Assembly (NCBI RefSeq): GCF_019029495.1
Contig: NZ_JAERQM010000001.1
Span: 620,001 to 684,000, forward strand
Reading direction: 5' to 3'
Length of the DNA stretch: 64,000 nucleotides
Source: Falsiroseomonas oleicola
Lineage (GTDB): Bacteria; Pseudomonadota; Alphaproteobacteria; Acetobacterales; Acetobacteraceae
Shown here: in pieces, positions 24,253 to 33,312 of the stretch
How positions within the stretch are numbered: position 1 is the first letter of the stretch
How the letters are laid out: every line of letters starts with the position of its first letter
Position numbers and translations under genes: made by a program
The notes under the pieces: model-generated
Seen by the model: the letters and a program-made list of their open reading frames with translations, nothing else
Database searches by the model: none
Told to the model about the DNA's origin: nothing

Positions 24253-26045
24253 ACCGGCGCCGCATCCACCACATGGAAGCCGGCGGTCACGCTGTCATTC
24301 CAGCTTTCCGCCCGCAGATGCCCCGCCAGGTGCAGCGTGCCGCCGCCGAGCAGGGCGGCGGCGAGCGGGCCTTCCTTGGCCCGGAAGCAGATGGCCTTGA
24401 GGCGACCGCTGCCGCCCTCCCCTTCCAGGAAGGCGCGGATGGTGCCGCCCTCCTTCCCCACGCGATCGGCGCGGACCACCCGGGCGCGGGACAGCACGAA
24501 GACCGGCTCCTCATTCCCCGCGCCGAAGGGGGCGAGGCGGGTGATCTGGCTGGCCACCTCTACCGTCGCGCCGGGCACCGTCAGCGCGCCTTCCAGCGCC
24601 AGGTCGGCGGCGCCGGGCAGGTTGGCGGCATGGGCTAGGCGTTCATCCAGGAAGGCGTGGAATTCCCCCTCCTTCTCCGCGGGGAAGGAGAAGCCGGCGG
24701 CCATGGCATGGCCACCGCCCGTCGCCAGCAGCCCCGCCTGCCGCGCGGCGATGATGGCGGCGCCGAGATCGACCCCCGGCACGGAACGGCCGGAGCCCTT
24801 GGCCAGGCCCTCCGACAGGCCGGCGACGCAGGCCGGGCGGTTGTATTTCTCCTTCATGCGGCCGGCGACGATGCCGACCACGCCGGGATGCCAGCCCTGG
24901 CCGACCACCAGCAGCACCGGATGGCCGCGCTGCGCCTGGCGCTCGGCCTCCGTCATGGCGGCGGTCAGCACATCGGCCTCCACGTCCTGCCGCCGCTTGT
25001 TCACCACATCCAGCCGCTCCGCCATGGCGCGGGCCTCGATCGGGTCATCCTCCAGCAGCAGGCGCAGGCCGAGGTCGCTTTCGTCGATGCGGCCGGAGGC
25101 GTTGATGCGCGGGCCGAGCAGGAAGCCCAGCGTATGGGCGGTGGGCGCATCCTTGGCCATCGCCACCTCCAGCAGCGCGGCAATGCCGGCGCGGCTGCGC
25201 CTGGCCATCACCTTCAGCCCCTGCGCGACCAAAGCGCGGTTCAGCCCGGTCAGCGGCATCACGTCGCAGACGGTGGCCAGCGCCACCAGGTCCAGCAGGT
25301 CGAGCAGCTTCGGCTCCGGCCGGGTGGCGAAGGCGCCGCGCCGGCGCAGCTCCCGCACCGTGGCGATGCCGGCCAGGAAGGCGACGCCGGCGGCGCAGAG
25401 ATGGCCGAGGCCGCTGGTGCAGTCCAGCCGGTTCGGATTGACCGCGGCGCGCACCAGCGGCACCGGGCCTTCCGCCTTGTGGTGATCGAGGATCACCACA
25501 TCGGCGCGCCCCCGCGCGGCCTCCAGCGCCACCTCCGCCGCGATGCCGCAATCGACGGTGACGATCAGCGTGGCGCCGCGCGCGCAGAGCGTGGCGATGG
25601 CCGCGGGGTTCGGCCCATAGCCCTCATTCAGCCGGTCCGGCACGTAATGCACGACGCGGCAGCCCAGCTCCCGCAGCAGCCGCACGGTCAGCGCGCCGGA
25701 ACAGGCGCCGTCCACGTCGTAGTCGCCATAGACCGCCACGGATTCCCCGGCCTGGGCGGCATCGGCCAGCCGCGCCGCGGCCGCATCCATGTCCCGCAGG
25801 GTGGAGGGATCGGGCAGCAGGGCGCGCAGCGTCGGCTCCAGGAAATCCGACGCCGCCTCCACGCCCACGCCGCGCGCCGCCAGCAGCCGCCCGACCAGCT
25901 CGGGCAGCGCCAGCCGCTGGGCGATGCCGAGGCCGATCCGCGCATCGCCCTGCCGCCAGATCCAGCGCCGGCCGAGCACGCTGCGGGCGACGCCCAGCGC
26001 CACCTCCGCACCCGGCGGCGCCGGCAAGACGGCCGCGTCGTTCAA
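24249..26045 (-). CDS. recJ: single-stranded-DNA-specific exonuclease RecJ
   Basis: A 598-residue 5'-3' ssDNA exonuclease of the DHH superfamily used in recombination and mismatch repair. The metal motifs are D108-Y-D-V-D-G113 and D187-H-H189, with VTVDCGIAA near 163-171 and the DHHA1-region signature GGGHAMAAGF near residue 445. Length is normal for the family. The start overlaps the stop of glpX by four bases, so the pair is co-transcribed. Order glpX-recJ behind hom is common in alphaproteobacteria. Its 3' end overlaps the amidohydrolase by four bases. Confidence 0.95.
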   Translation of the reverse strand: MNDAAVLPAPPGAEVALGVARSVLGRRWIWRQGDARIGLGIAQRLALPELVGRLLAARGVGVEAASDFLEPTLRALLPDPSTLRDMDAAAARLADAAQAGESVAVYGDYDVDGACSGALTVRLLRELGCRVVHYVPDRLNEGYGPNPAAIATLCARGATLIVTVDCGIAAEVALEAARGRADVVILDHHKAEGPVPLVRAAVNPNRLDCTSGLGHLCAAGVAFLAGIATVRELRRRGAFATRPEPKLLDLLDLVALATVCDVMPLTGLNRALVAQGLKVMARRSRAGIAALLEVAMAKDAPTAHTLGFLLGPRINASGRIDESDLGLRLLLEDDPIEARAMAERLDVVNKRRQDVEADVLTAAMTEAERQAQRGHPVLLVVGQGWHPGVVGIVAGRMKEKYNRPACVAGLSEGLAKGSGRSVPGVDLGAAIIAARQAGLLATGGGHAMAAGFSFPAEKEGEFHAFLDERLAHAANLPGAADLALEGALTVPGATVEVASQITRLAPFGAGNEEPVFVLSRARVVRADRVGKEGGTIRAFLEGEGGSGRLKAICFRAKEGPLAAALLGGGTLHLAGHLRAESWNDSVTAGFHVVDAAPV

Positions 26046-27046
26046 GCCGTGAAGGCCGCGGGCTTCAGCGCGAAGTTGTGGTGGCCTTCCACATAGCGGA
26101 CGGTGCCGGACTTGGAGCGCATGACGATGGAATGCGTCACCGCGCCGCTGCCGAAATGGCGCACGCCGCGCAGCATCGGGCCGGTGGTGACGCCGGTGGC
26201 GGCGAACATCACATCACCCTTGGCCATGTCGGTCATGGAATAGACGCGGTTGGGATCGGTGATGCCCATCTCCAGCGCCCGCGCCACCTGGTCGTCATTC
26301 TCGAAGACCAGCTTGCCCTGCATCTGGCCGCCGATGCAGCGCAGCGCCGCCGCCGCTAGCACCCCTTCCGGCGCGCCGCCGCTGCCGAGATACATGTCCA
26401 CGCCCGTCTCGGGCTGGGACACGGCGACCACGCCGGAGACATCGCCATCCGGGATCAGCATGATGCGCGCTCCGGCCATGCGGCAGCGCTTGATGATCTC
26501 CTTGTGCCGGTCGCGGTCCAGCAGGCAGACGACCAGGTCGTTGATGCTGCGGCCCTTGGCCTTGGCGAGGTTGGTCAGGTTCTCCTCGACCGAGGCATCG
26601 ATATGCACCACGCCGTCCGGCAGGCCGGGGCCGACCGCGATCTTGTCCATGTAGATGTCGGGGGCGTGCAGGAAGCCGCCCTTCTGCGCCAGGGCAACGA
26701 CCGCCATGGCGTTGGGGCCGCCCTTGGCGGTGATGGTGGTGCCCTCCAGCGGATCGACCGCGATATCCACCTCCGGCCCGCCGCCGGCCTTGGCATAGAG
26801 GCCGACCTTCTCGCCGATATAGAGCATCGGCGCCTCGTCCATCTCGCCCTCGCCGATCACCACGGTGCCGGAGATGGCGACGGTGTCGAAGGCGCGGCGC
26901 ATGGCCTCCACCGCCGCGCCATCGGCGGCGTTCTTGTCGCCCCGGCCCATCCAGCGGCTGGCGGCCAGGCCCGCGGCCTCCGTCACCCGGACGAGTTCGA
27001 GGGCGAGGTTGCGGTCCACATGGACCTGGCGTTCGAGATCGGCCAC
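26042..27046 (-). CDS. glpX: class II fructose-1,6-bisphosphatase (GlpX)
   Basis: A 334-residue Li+-sensitive phosphatase of gluconeogenesis. The metal and substrate motifs GEGEMDEAP (residues 65-73) and VDPLEGTT (97-104) are intact, as are SGGAPEGVLAAAALRCIGGQ and VTTGPMLRGV. The ATG at 27046 is preceded by GGAGGAT. In many relatives the gene directly follows hom; here a 1.07-kb islet lies between the two. Confidence 0.95.
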   Translation of the reverse strand: MADLERQVHVDRNLALELVRVTEAAGLAASRWMGRGDKNAADGAAVEAMRRAFDTVAISGTVVIGEGEMDEAPMLYIGEKVGLYAKAGGGPEVDIAVDPLEGTTITAKGGPNAMAVVALAQKGGFLHAPDIYMDKIAVGPGLPDGVVHIDASVEENLTNLAKAKGRSINDLVVCLLDRDRHKEIIKRCRMAGARIMLIPDGDVSGVVAVSQPETGVDMYLGSGGAPEGVLAAAALRCIGGQMQGKLVFENDDQVARALEMGITDPNRVYSMTDMAKGDVMFAATGVTTGPMLRGVRHFGSGAVTHSIVMRSKSGTVRYVEGHHNFALKPAAFTA

Positions 27047-27277
27047 GGAAAATCCTCCGGATCAGTGCGGCAGGGTGGTGCGGTGCGCGCCGCCGCAGAC
27101 AGCGCGCTCGCCAGAATGGCTTGTTGCCCCGTTCAGCGCCCGCCGGGAAGGGGGGAATGGCGGATCAGGGAATGACGGAGATCACGGCACCGCAGGCGGC
27201 CAGCAGCGGGCGGGGGGCTTGGCGGCGGCGCCAAGTGGTTCCGCATTCGTTTTGCTCAACCGCAGCATCACGCCTCG

Positions 27278-27467
27278 ATGCCGTCCAAACAGGCGCGCAA
27301 GCTCGCTATCCCCATGGCACGACCTTCTAACGCCAACGCCACTGCATCGAGAACATCTTTGGCGACGTGAAAAACTGGCTCAGCATGGCCAAGCACTACT
27401 GATGCGCTGACAAGCTTCCTCTCGGCTCGTGTATTTGCTGCCGTCGTATTTTTTCTTATTGTAATTT
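27278..27467 (+). pseudogene. decayed 3' end of an IS5-family-type transposase
   Basis: Translation gives MPSKQARKLAIP, then in another frame GTTF-stop-RQRHCIENIFGDVKNW, LSMAKHY-stop-CADK and, after one more shift, LSARVFAAVVFFLIVI. These pieces line up in order with the ending of IS5-type DDE transposases (RNRIE..F..LK.WR.IATRYDRCA.TFLSA). The conserved E of the DDE triad falls in IENIF. Stops and two frame changes mean it is dead. The rest of the 475-bp gap (27047-27521) shows no gene. Confidence 0.65.
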
Positions 27468-27521
27468 CCGAGCCCAGCCCCGATCATTTCGTATAAATCA
27501 TATTTTCGCTAGGAGCGCCCC

Positions 27522-28061
27522 ATGCCCATCGAAATGCCGCCGCCTGAAAACGATCTCCTAATCAGACTTCATGATTACTATTTTCAGGCATCTGACATTA
27601 TGTTCGAACAGACACACAGCCTTCACAAGGAACTAATCGCAAAAGGTAAACTTTCCAATATTAAAACGGTAAGATATCAGTCCTATGCGCAACTCTGGCT
27701 CGCGACACTATATGTCGTCGCCGAAGCTTTCGCTAGCAAGGAAGTAGTTCAGTTTTATTCATCAATAACTTGGTCAAAAGACCTAAATCTTCAGGTCCAC
27801 TGGGGGTCGATTCAGCACATGATTCCCCAGAAGGGGGAAGAACTACGCCGATACAGAAATGCCACCCTCCACTTTCAAGAACCAATGTCCGATTTAGTGA
27901 GGAAGAGGGAGGAATTTTTTAATAATGATGGGCGAAATCCGCTTACATGGGCCCGATCGCTACACGTCGAGATACGACAGTTTTTCTCCGAGTATCGTCC
28001 CGCCGCATCTGTGGAATTTATGGTACGAGCTGGTTTCATAAGGTCCATCGACCAGCCTTAA
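27522..28061 (+). CDS. small helical protein with HEPN-like R-x4-H motif
   Basis: A 179-residue protein in visibly AT-richer DNA than anything around it, with many A/T third positions. It is all-helical by inspection, and LRRYRNATLHFQ contains R112-N-A-T-L-H117, the R-x4-6-H spacing of HEPN ribonucleases, followed by a charged helix (VRKREEFF). The ATG has TAGGAG at good spacing. Beside a transposase scar and inside an otherwise conserved operon, it looks acquired. HEPN membership is a guess from one motif; no partner toxin or antitoxin gene is visible. Confidence 0.55.
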   Translation: MPIEMPPPENDLLIRLHDYYFQASDIMFEQTHSLHKELIAKGKLSNIKTVRYQSYAQLWLATLYVVAEAFASKEVVQFYSSITWSKDLNLQVHWGSIQHMIPQKGEELRRYRNATLHFQEPMSDLVRKREEFFNNDGRNPLTWARSLHVEIRQFFSEYRPAASVEFMVRAGFIRSIDQP

Positions 28062-28117
28062 CTCCCCCCCGCGCCAATCGCCTAATTGTCTTTGCGACAG
28101 CTGAAGCCTGGCCAGGG

Positions 28118-29410
28118 TCAAAGCGTCTCGATCCGGATCAGCGCCGGCGCTTCCAGAACCGCCTCGAAGGCCTCGATCCGGGCAATGGCGGCGCGCATCT
28201 GCGCCTCCTCGCAATCATGGGTGGTGACCACCACCGGCACCGCCTCCCCGGGCGCGCGACCGCGCTGGAGCATGGATTCCAGGCTGATGGCATTGTCGCG
28301 CAGCGCGGCGGTGACATCGGCGATGACGCCGGGGCGGTCCACCACCATCAGCCGCAGGTAATAGGCACCGACGCGCTTCGACATCGGCACGGAGGGCGCA
28401 TGCGACAGGTCCCGTGTCGCGACACCCCAGACCGGGGTGGTGCGGCCACGGGCGATGTCGATCAGGTCGGCGCAGATGGCGCTGGCGGTCGGCCCCGCCC
28501 CGGCGCCACGGCCTTCCAGCACGATGCGGCCAACGAAATCACCCTCCGCCACCACCGCGTTGAACACGCCATCGACGCGGGCGATGGGGTGCGCCACCGG
28601 CACCATGCAGGGGTGCATCCGCGTCTCGATCCCCGCCTCCGTCCGCCGGGCGATGCCGAGCAGCTTGATGCGGTAGCCCAGTTCCTCCGCCAGCTTGATG
28701 TCCAGCGCCGAGATCGCGCGGATGCCCTCCACATGCACGGCCCCGAAATCCACCGGGCGGCCGAAGGCCAGCGCGGCCAGGATCGCCAGCTTATGGGCGG
28801 CGTCGATGCCATCCACGTCGAAGGCCGGATCGGCCTCGGCATAGCCGAGCTTCTGCGCCTCGCTCAGCGCCTGGGCGAATTCGATGCCGCGCTCGCGCAT
28901 CTGCGTCAGGATGTAGTTGCAGGTGCCGTTCAGGATGCCCAGCACGCGGGTGATGTCATTCGCCGCCAGGCCTTCCCGCAGCGCCTTGATGGCCGGGATG
29001 CCGCCCGCGACAGCGGCTTCGTAGGACAGGGCGACGCCCTTGGCCTCGGCCAGTTCGGCCAGTTCGGCGCCATGCACGGCGAGCAGCGCCTTGTTGGCGG
29101 TGACCACCGGCTTGCCGGCGTTCAGCGCCGCGCGGACCAGATCGGCCGCCTGGCCTTCCGTGCCGCCGATCGCCTCCACCACCACATCCACCTGCGGGTC
29201 ATGCGCCAGCGCCACCGGGTCGTCATACCAGCGCAGCCCGGCGATGGAGACGCCACGATCCCGCGTGCGATCGCGGGCCGAGACGGCGGTGACGGCAATG
29301 GGCCGGCCGGCACGCGCCGCGATCGTCGCGGCATTGTCGCGCAGCAGGGTCAGCACCCCGGCACCCACGGTGCCGAGGCCGGCAACCGCGACGGAAAGCG
29401 GCTTGGTCAT
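28118..29410 (-). CDS. hom: homoserine dehydrogenase
   Basis: A 430-residue enzyme reducing aspartate semialdehyde to homoserine (threonine/methionine pathway). It shows the NAD(P) motif AGLGTVGAGV (about 9-18), VVTANKALLAVHG, AVAGGIPAIKALREGL, LNGTCNYIL, the catalytic stretch LGYAEADPAFDVDGIDAAHK and a C-terminal ACT domain (YYLRLMVVDRPGVIADVTAA), which usually gives threonine feedback. ATG 29410 is chosen over a TTG nine bases earlier. It follows the aminotransferase by 28 bp; thrB lies 26 kb away in this window. Confidence 0.95.
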   Translation of the reverse strand: MTKPLSVAVAGLGTVGAGVLTLLRDNAATIAARAGRPIAVTAVSARDRTRDRGVSIAGLRWYDDPVALAHDPQVDVVVEAIGGTEGQAADLVRAALNAGKPVVTANKALLAVHGAELAELAEAKGVALSYEAAVAGGIPAIKALREGLAANDITRVLGILNGTCNYILTQMRERGIEFAQALSEAQKLGYAEADPAFDVDGIDAAHKLAILAALAFGRPVDFGAVHVEGIRAISALDIKLAEELGYRIKLLGIARRTEAGIETRMHPCMVPVAHPIARVDGVFNAVVAEGDFVGRIVLEGRGAGAGPTASAICADLIDIARGRTTPVWGVATRDLSHAPSVPMSKRVGAYYLRLMVVDRPGVIADVTAALRDNAISLESMLQRGRAPGEAVPVVVTTHDCEEAQMRAAIARIEAFEAVLEAPALIRIETL

Positions 29411-29438
29411 GCTCTTCAATCCAGTTCAGGCGGCCAGT

Positions 29439-30650
29439 TCAGGCGGCGTCAGGGTGCTCGACCGGGCCGGCATTGTCGGCGGCGAGGAAGGTCTTGATCC
29501 CCCGCATCGCCTGGCGGATGCGCTGGCTGTTCTCGACCAGCGCGATGCGGACATGGCCGTCGCCATGCTCGCCGAAGCCGATGCCCGGCGCGACCGCGAC
29601 CTTCGCCTTGGCCAGCAGCAGCTTCGAGAAGTCGACCGAACCCATATGCTTGAAGCGGTCCGGGATCGGCGCCCAGAGGAACATGGAGCTTTCCGGCACC
29701 GGCACCTGCCAGCCGGCGGAGGCGAGGCCCTTCACCATCACGTCGCGGCGTTCGCGGTACAGGTCGCGCATCTCCTGCACGCAGTCCTGCGGGCCGTTCA
29801 GCGCGGCGGCGGCGGCGATCTGGATCGGCGCAAAGGCGCCATAGTCCAGATAGGACTTCACCCGCGTCAGCGCCGAGATCAGCCGCGGATTGCCGGCGGC
29901 GAAGCCCATGCGCCAGCCCGGCATGTTGTAGGTCTTGGACATGGAGGTGAATTCCACCGCCACATCCTTGGCCCCCGGCACCTCCAGGATCGACGGCGGC
30001 ACCGCGCTGCCGAAGTAGATTTCGGCGTAGGCGAGATCCGAAAGAATGAAGATCTCATGCTTGCGCGCGAATTCGACGATCTTCCGGTAGAAATACAGGT
30101 CCGCCAGCATCGCCGTCGGGTTGGACGGGAAATTCACGATCAGCGCGGTGGGCTTCGGCACGGAATGGCGCACGGCGCGGTCCAGCGCCTCCAGCATCGC
30201 ATCGTCCGGCGTGCAGGGGATGGAGCGCACGGAGGCACCGGCCAGCACGAAGCCGAACTGGTGGATGGGGTAGGAGGGGTTGGGCACCAGGATGGTGTCG
30301 CCCGGGCTGGTGATAGCCGCCGCCAGATTGGCCAGGCCTTCCTTGGAACCGAGGGTGGCGACCACCTCCGTCTCCGGGTTCAGCTTCACGTTGAAGCGGC
30401 GCTCGTAATAGCCGGCCAGCGCCTTGCGCAGGCCCGGAATGCCCTTGGAGGCGCTGTAGCGATGGGTGCGCGGGTCGGCGACCGCCTCGATCAGCTTGGC
30501 CACGATATGCGGCGGCGTCGGGCTGTCCGGATTCCCCATGCCGAGGTCCACGATGTCCTCGGCGGCTGCGCGCGCCTTGGCCTTCGCCGAGTTCACCTCG
30601 GCGAAGACATAGGGCGGCAGGCGCCGGATGCGGTGGAACTCCTCGGTCAT
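29439..30650 (-). CDS. class I/II aminotransferase (AlaC / LL-DAP aminotransferase-like)
   Basis: A 403-residue fold-type I PLP enzyme. It has RRLPPYVFAEVNSAKAKARA and VDLGMGNPDSPTPPHIVAKL at the start, YSASKGIPGLRKALAGYY, VNFPSNPTAM, the DLAYAEIYF Asp/Tyr pair and the PLP lysine in SMSKTYNMPGWRMGF. This matches the alanine transaminase AlaC/YfdZ group often annotated as LL-diaminopimelate aminotransferase. The ATG at 30650 gives the family length; the longer open frame upstream has no aminotransferase character. First gene of the run leading to hom. Confidence 0.9.
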   Translation of the reverse strand: MTEEFHRIRRLPPYVFAEVNSAKAKARAAAEDIVDLGMGNPDSPTPPHIVAKLIEAVADPRTHRYSASKGIPGLRKALAGYYERRFNVKLNPETEVVATLGSKEGLANLAAAITSPGDTILVPNPSYPIHQFGFVLAGASVRSIPCTPDDAMLEALDRAVRHSVPKPTALIVNFPSNPTAMLADLYFYRKIVEFARKHEIFILSDLAYAEIYFGSAVPPSILEVPGAKDVAVEFTSMSKTYNMPGWRMGFAAGNPRLISALTRVKSYLDYGAFAPIQIAAAAALNGPQDCVQEMRDLYRERRDVMVKGLASAGWQVPVPESSMFLWAPIPDRFKHMGSVDFSKLLLAKAKVAVAPGIGFGEHGDGHVRIALVENSQRIRQAMRGIKTFLAADNAGPVEHPDAA

Positions 30651-30697
30651 TTTGGTCGGGTCCGTGGATGAAGGGGGCGGAAGTATAGCGGAAGGCG

Positions 30698-31228
30698 TCA
30701 GTCCCGGCGAGGCGCCAGCAGATCGGCGCCCGGCGGTGGCGGCGGGGCCAGCAGGTCGCCGGAAGGCGCGGCCGGCGGGCCGGAAAGCGGCGGCGGCACC
30801 GCGGCGGCGGGCGGCGGTGGCGGCGCATCCGGGGCGGCGGCGGCAGGCGCGACCACGGCCGGCTGGCTGGGCACCGGCGGGGTTGGCGCGGGCACCGGGT
30901 CCAGCCGCACCGGCGGCAAGGCGGCGATGACGGGCGGCGCCGGCACCCCCTCCCCCGCTGGACGCGGCGTGGCGGAACCGGTCAGCTCGCTGCGCGATCC
31001 CGCGCGGTCGGCCGCCAGCGCCTCGGTCAGTGCGGCGCGCTCGGCGGCGTCCGGCACCGTGGGCCGGGGCGGCACGGTCGCCAGGTTGGGATAGGGCGCA
31101 TCGCGGCCCGGCGGCGGTTCGCGCCCATCCAGATAGCCGCCGCTGACATTGCGCCACCAGTAGCGCGGGTCGATATCCTGCGGCACGCCGCCGGAACAAC
31201 CGGCCAGCAGCAGGGCGCAGGCCAGCAT
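30698..31228 (-). CDS. proline-rich lipoprotein
   Basis: A protein of about 176 residues with lipobox LLLAGC right after the start (MLACALLLAGCSGG), then DIDPRYWWRNVSGGYLDGRE and a long Pro/Ala-rich tail ending in PPPPPGADLLAPRRD. The leader is unusually short and lacks a basic residue, so translation may start a few codons upstream (an in-frame TTG adjoins the ATG and RARAP lies before it). It probably sits in the outer membrane, with the tail spanning the periplasm. No enzyme signature. It diverges from phaC. Confidence 0.68.
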   Translation of the reverse strand: MLACALLLAGCSGGVPQDIDPRYWWRNVSGGYLDGREPPPGRDAPYPNLATVPPRPTVPDAAERAALTEALAADRAGSRSELTGSATPRPAGEGVPAPPVIAALPPVRLDPVPAPTPPVPSQPAVVAPAAAAPDAPPPPPAAAVPPPLSGPPAAPSGDLLAPPPPPGADLLAPRRD

Positions 31229-31444
31229 CAAGGGCGCGCGCGCTTGATCGCACGCCCCGCGGGCCCTACCTTCCCGATGTTTCCCGTGGCATCCGACGCG
31301 CGGGTGCATGGCTTCCCAATCCTTCGCGCCAATTCTCCTGCGCAGGGGGTTACCCCGAACCACCCGCGGGCGAAAGCGCCAAGGCGGGTCTCGGCGGGAA
31401 GAGTCACCCGAGCAGCCGGGCCGGGATGGGCTTTTGGGGGGCGC

Positions 31445-33283
31445 ATGGCGCAACAGGATGGTTCGAAGCCGGGTTCCGGGGCTCCGGAGGCCGGCGACAA
31501 GGGCGCGGCCGCCAGCTTCCGCCTGCCCGACCCGGCGCTGGTCTCCCGCACCATGGCGGATGTGGCGGAACGCGGGCAGCGCATCGTCGGCGATTTCCTG
31601 AAGCGCCAGTCCGATGGCGCCCCCGCGGCCGGCCCCGATCCCCTGCATATCGGCAGCGCCTTCCTCGACATGACGACGCGGCTGATGGCCAATCCGGCGC
31701 GGCTGATGCAGGCGCAGATCGGCTTCTGGCAGGACTACCTGACGCTCTGGCAGAACACCGCCCGGCGCATGATGGGCGAGACCTCCGCCCCCGTGATCGA
31801 GGAAACCAAGGGCGACAAGCGCTTCAAGGACGAGGCGTGGCGGGAGAATGAGGTCTTCGACTTCATCCGCCAGTCCTACCTGCTCTCGGCCCGCTACTTC
31901 ACCAATGTGGTGCAGGGGGCGGAGGGGCTGGACAACAAGACGGCCCAGAAGGTGGATTTCTACACCCGGCAATTCGTCGATGCGATGAGCCCTTCGAACT
32001 TCCTGATGACCAATCCGGAAGTGCTGCGCCGCACTGCGGAGACGGGCGGGGAGAACCTGCTGAAGGGCCTGTCCAACCTGCTGGCCGACCTGGAGCGCGG
32101 CAAGGGCAACCTGCGCATCCGCATGACCGACGACAGCAAGTTCAAGGTCGGCGAGAACATCGCGGTCACCCCCGGCAAGGTGGTGTTCCGCAATGACCTG
32201 ATGGAGCTGATCCAGTACACGCCGACCACCGAGAAGGTCCTGAAGCGCCCGCTGCTGATCCTGCCGCCCTGGATCAACAAGTTCTACATCCTCGACCTGC
32301 GCCCGAAGAACAGCCTGATCCGCTGGGCGGTGGAGCAGGGCCATACCGTCTTCGTCGTCTCCTGGGTCAATCCGGACGAGAACCTCGCGGAGAAGGGGTT
32401 CGAGGACTACATGCGCGAAGGCCCCTATGCGGCGCTCGACGCGATCGAGGCCGCGACCGGGGAGAAGGCGGTCAATGCCATCGGCTATTGCCTGGGCGGC
32501 ACGCTGCTGGCTTCCACCCTGGCGCATATGGCCGCCAAGAAGGACACGCGGATCAAATCCGCCACCTATTTCGTCACCATGACGGATTTCGAGGAGGCCG
32601 GGGAACTCGGCGTCTTCATCGACGAGGAACAGCTTCTGGGCATCGAGGAGAAGATGTCGAAGAAGGGCTTCCTCGAAGGGCGGGAGATGGCGACCACCTT
32701 CAACATGCTGCGCGCCAACGACCTGATCTGGTCCTTCGTGGTCAACAACTACCTGATGGGGCAGGAGCCGTTTCCCTTCGACCTGCTCTACTGGAACGAC
32801 GATTCCACGCGCATGCCGGCGAAGATGCACAGCTTCTACCTGCGCCGCATGTACCAGCAGAACGACCTGGTGAAGCCGGGTACCATCGAGCTGGCCGGGG
32901 TGAAGCTCGACCTGCGCAGGATCAAGGTGCCGAGCTACCTGATCTCGACGCGGGAGGATCATATCGCGCCGTGGAAATCCACCTATCGCGCCACCCAGAT
33001 CTATGGCGGCAAGACCCGCTTCGTCCTCGCCGCCTCCGGCCATATCGCCGGCGTGGTGAACCCGCCGGATTCGGGCAAATACAGCCACTGGGTGAATACC
33101 AGCCTGCCACCCGATCCGGATGACTGGTTCAAGGGCGCGACGGAGCTCGCCGGGTCCTGGTGGCCGGACTGGCAGCGCTGGGTCACGGCCATCGACAAGG
33201 AGATGGTGCCCGCCCGCCAGCCCGCCGATGCCGGGCTGGGCGATGCCCCCGGCAGCTATGTGCGGGTGCAGGCGAAGGATTAG
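31445..33283 (+). CDS. phaC: class I poly(3-hydroxyalkanoate) synthase
   Basis: A 612-residue polymerase that builds PHA from 3-hydroxyacyl-CoA on granule surfaces. The lipase-like box is G347-Y-C349-L-G-G352 with the catalytic Cys, and the triad is completed by D505 (STREDHIAPW) and H533 (SGHIAGVVNPP). WRENEVFDFIRQSYLLSARY and LLILPPWINKFYILDLRP are typical class I segments. The ATG at 31445 gives the normal length, with GGGGGGCGC upstream. No phaA/phaB lies nearby. Confidence 0.95.
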   Translation: MAQQDGSKPGSGAPEAGDKGAAASFRLPDPALVSRTMADVAERGQRIVGDFLKRQSDGAPAAGPDPLHIGSAFLDMTTRLMANPARLMQAQIGFWQDYLTLWQNTARRMMGETSAPVIEETKGDKRFKDEAWRENEVFDFIRQSYLLSARYFTNVVQGAEGLDNKTAQKVDFYTRQFVDAMSPSNFLMTNPEVLRRTAETGGENLLKGLSNLLADLERGKGNLRIRMTDDSKFKVGENIAVTPGKVVFRNDLMELIQYTPTTEKVLKRPLLILPPWINKFYILDLRPKNSLIRWAVEQGHTVFVVSWVNPDENLAEKGFEDYMREGPYAALDAIEAATGEKAVNAIGYCLGGTLLASTLAHMAAKKDTRIKSATYFVTMTDFEEAGELGVFIDEEQLLGIEEKMSKKGFLEGREMATTFNMLRANDLIWSFVVNNYLMGQEPFPFDLLYWNDDSTRMPAKMHSFYLRRMYQQNDLVKPGTIELAGVKLDLRRIKVPSYLISTREDHIAPWKSTYRATQIYGGKTRFVLAASGHIAGVVNPPDSGKYSHWVNTSLPPDPDDWFKGATELAGSWWPDWQRWVTAIDKEMVPARQPADAGLGDAPGSYVRVQAKD

Positions 33284-33289
33284 TGATGG

Positions 33290-33312
33290 GCGCTGAGGGA
33301 ATCCCTCAGCGC
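33290..33312. terminator. bidirectional stem-loop after phaC
   Basis: GCGCTGAGGG pairs perfectly with CCCTCAGCGC around the loop AAT, seven bases after the phaC stop. It overlaps the end of the convergent lipoprotein gene. Ten GC-rich pairs and a 3-nt loop suggest a terminator for both. Confidence 0.65.
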
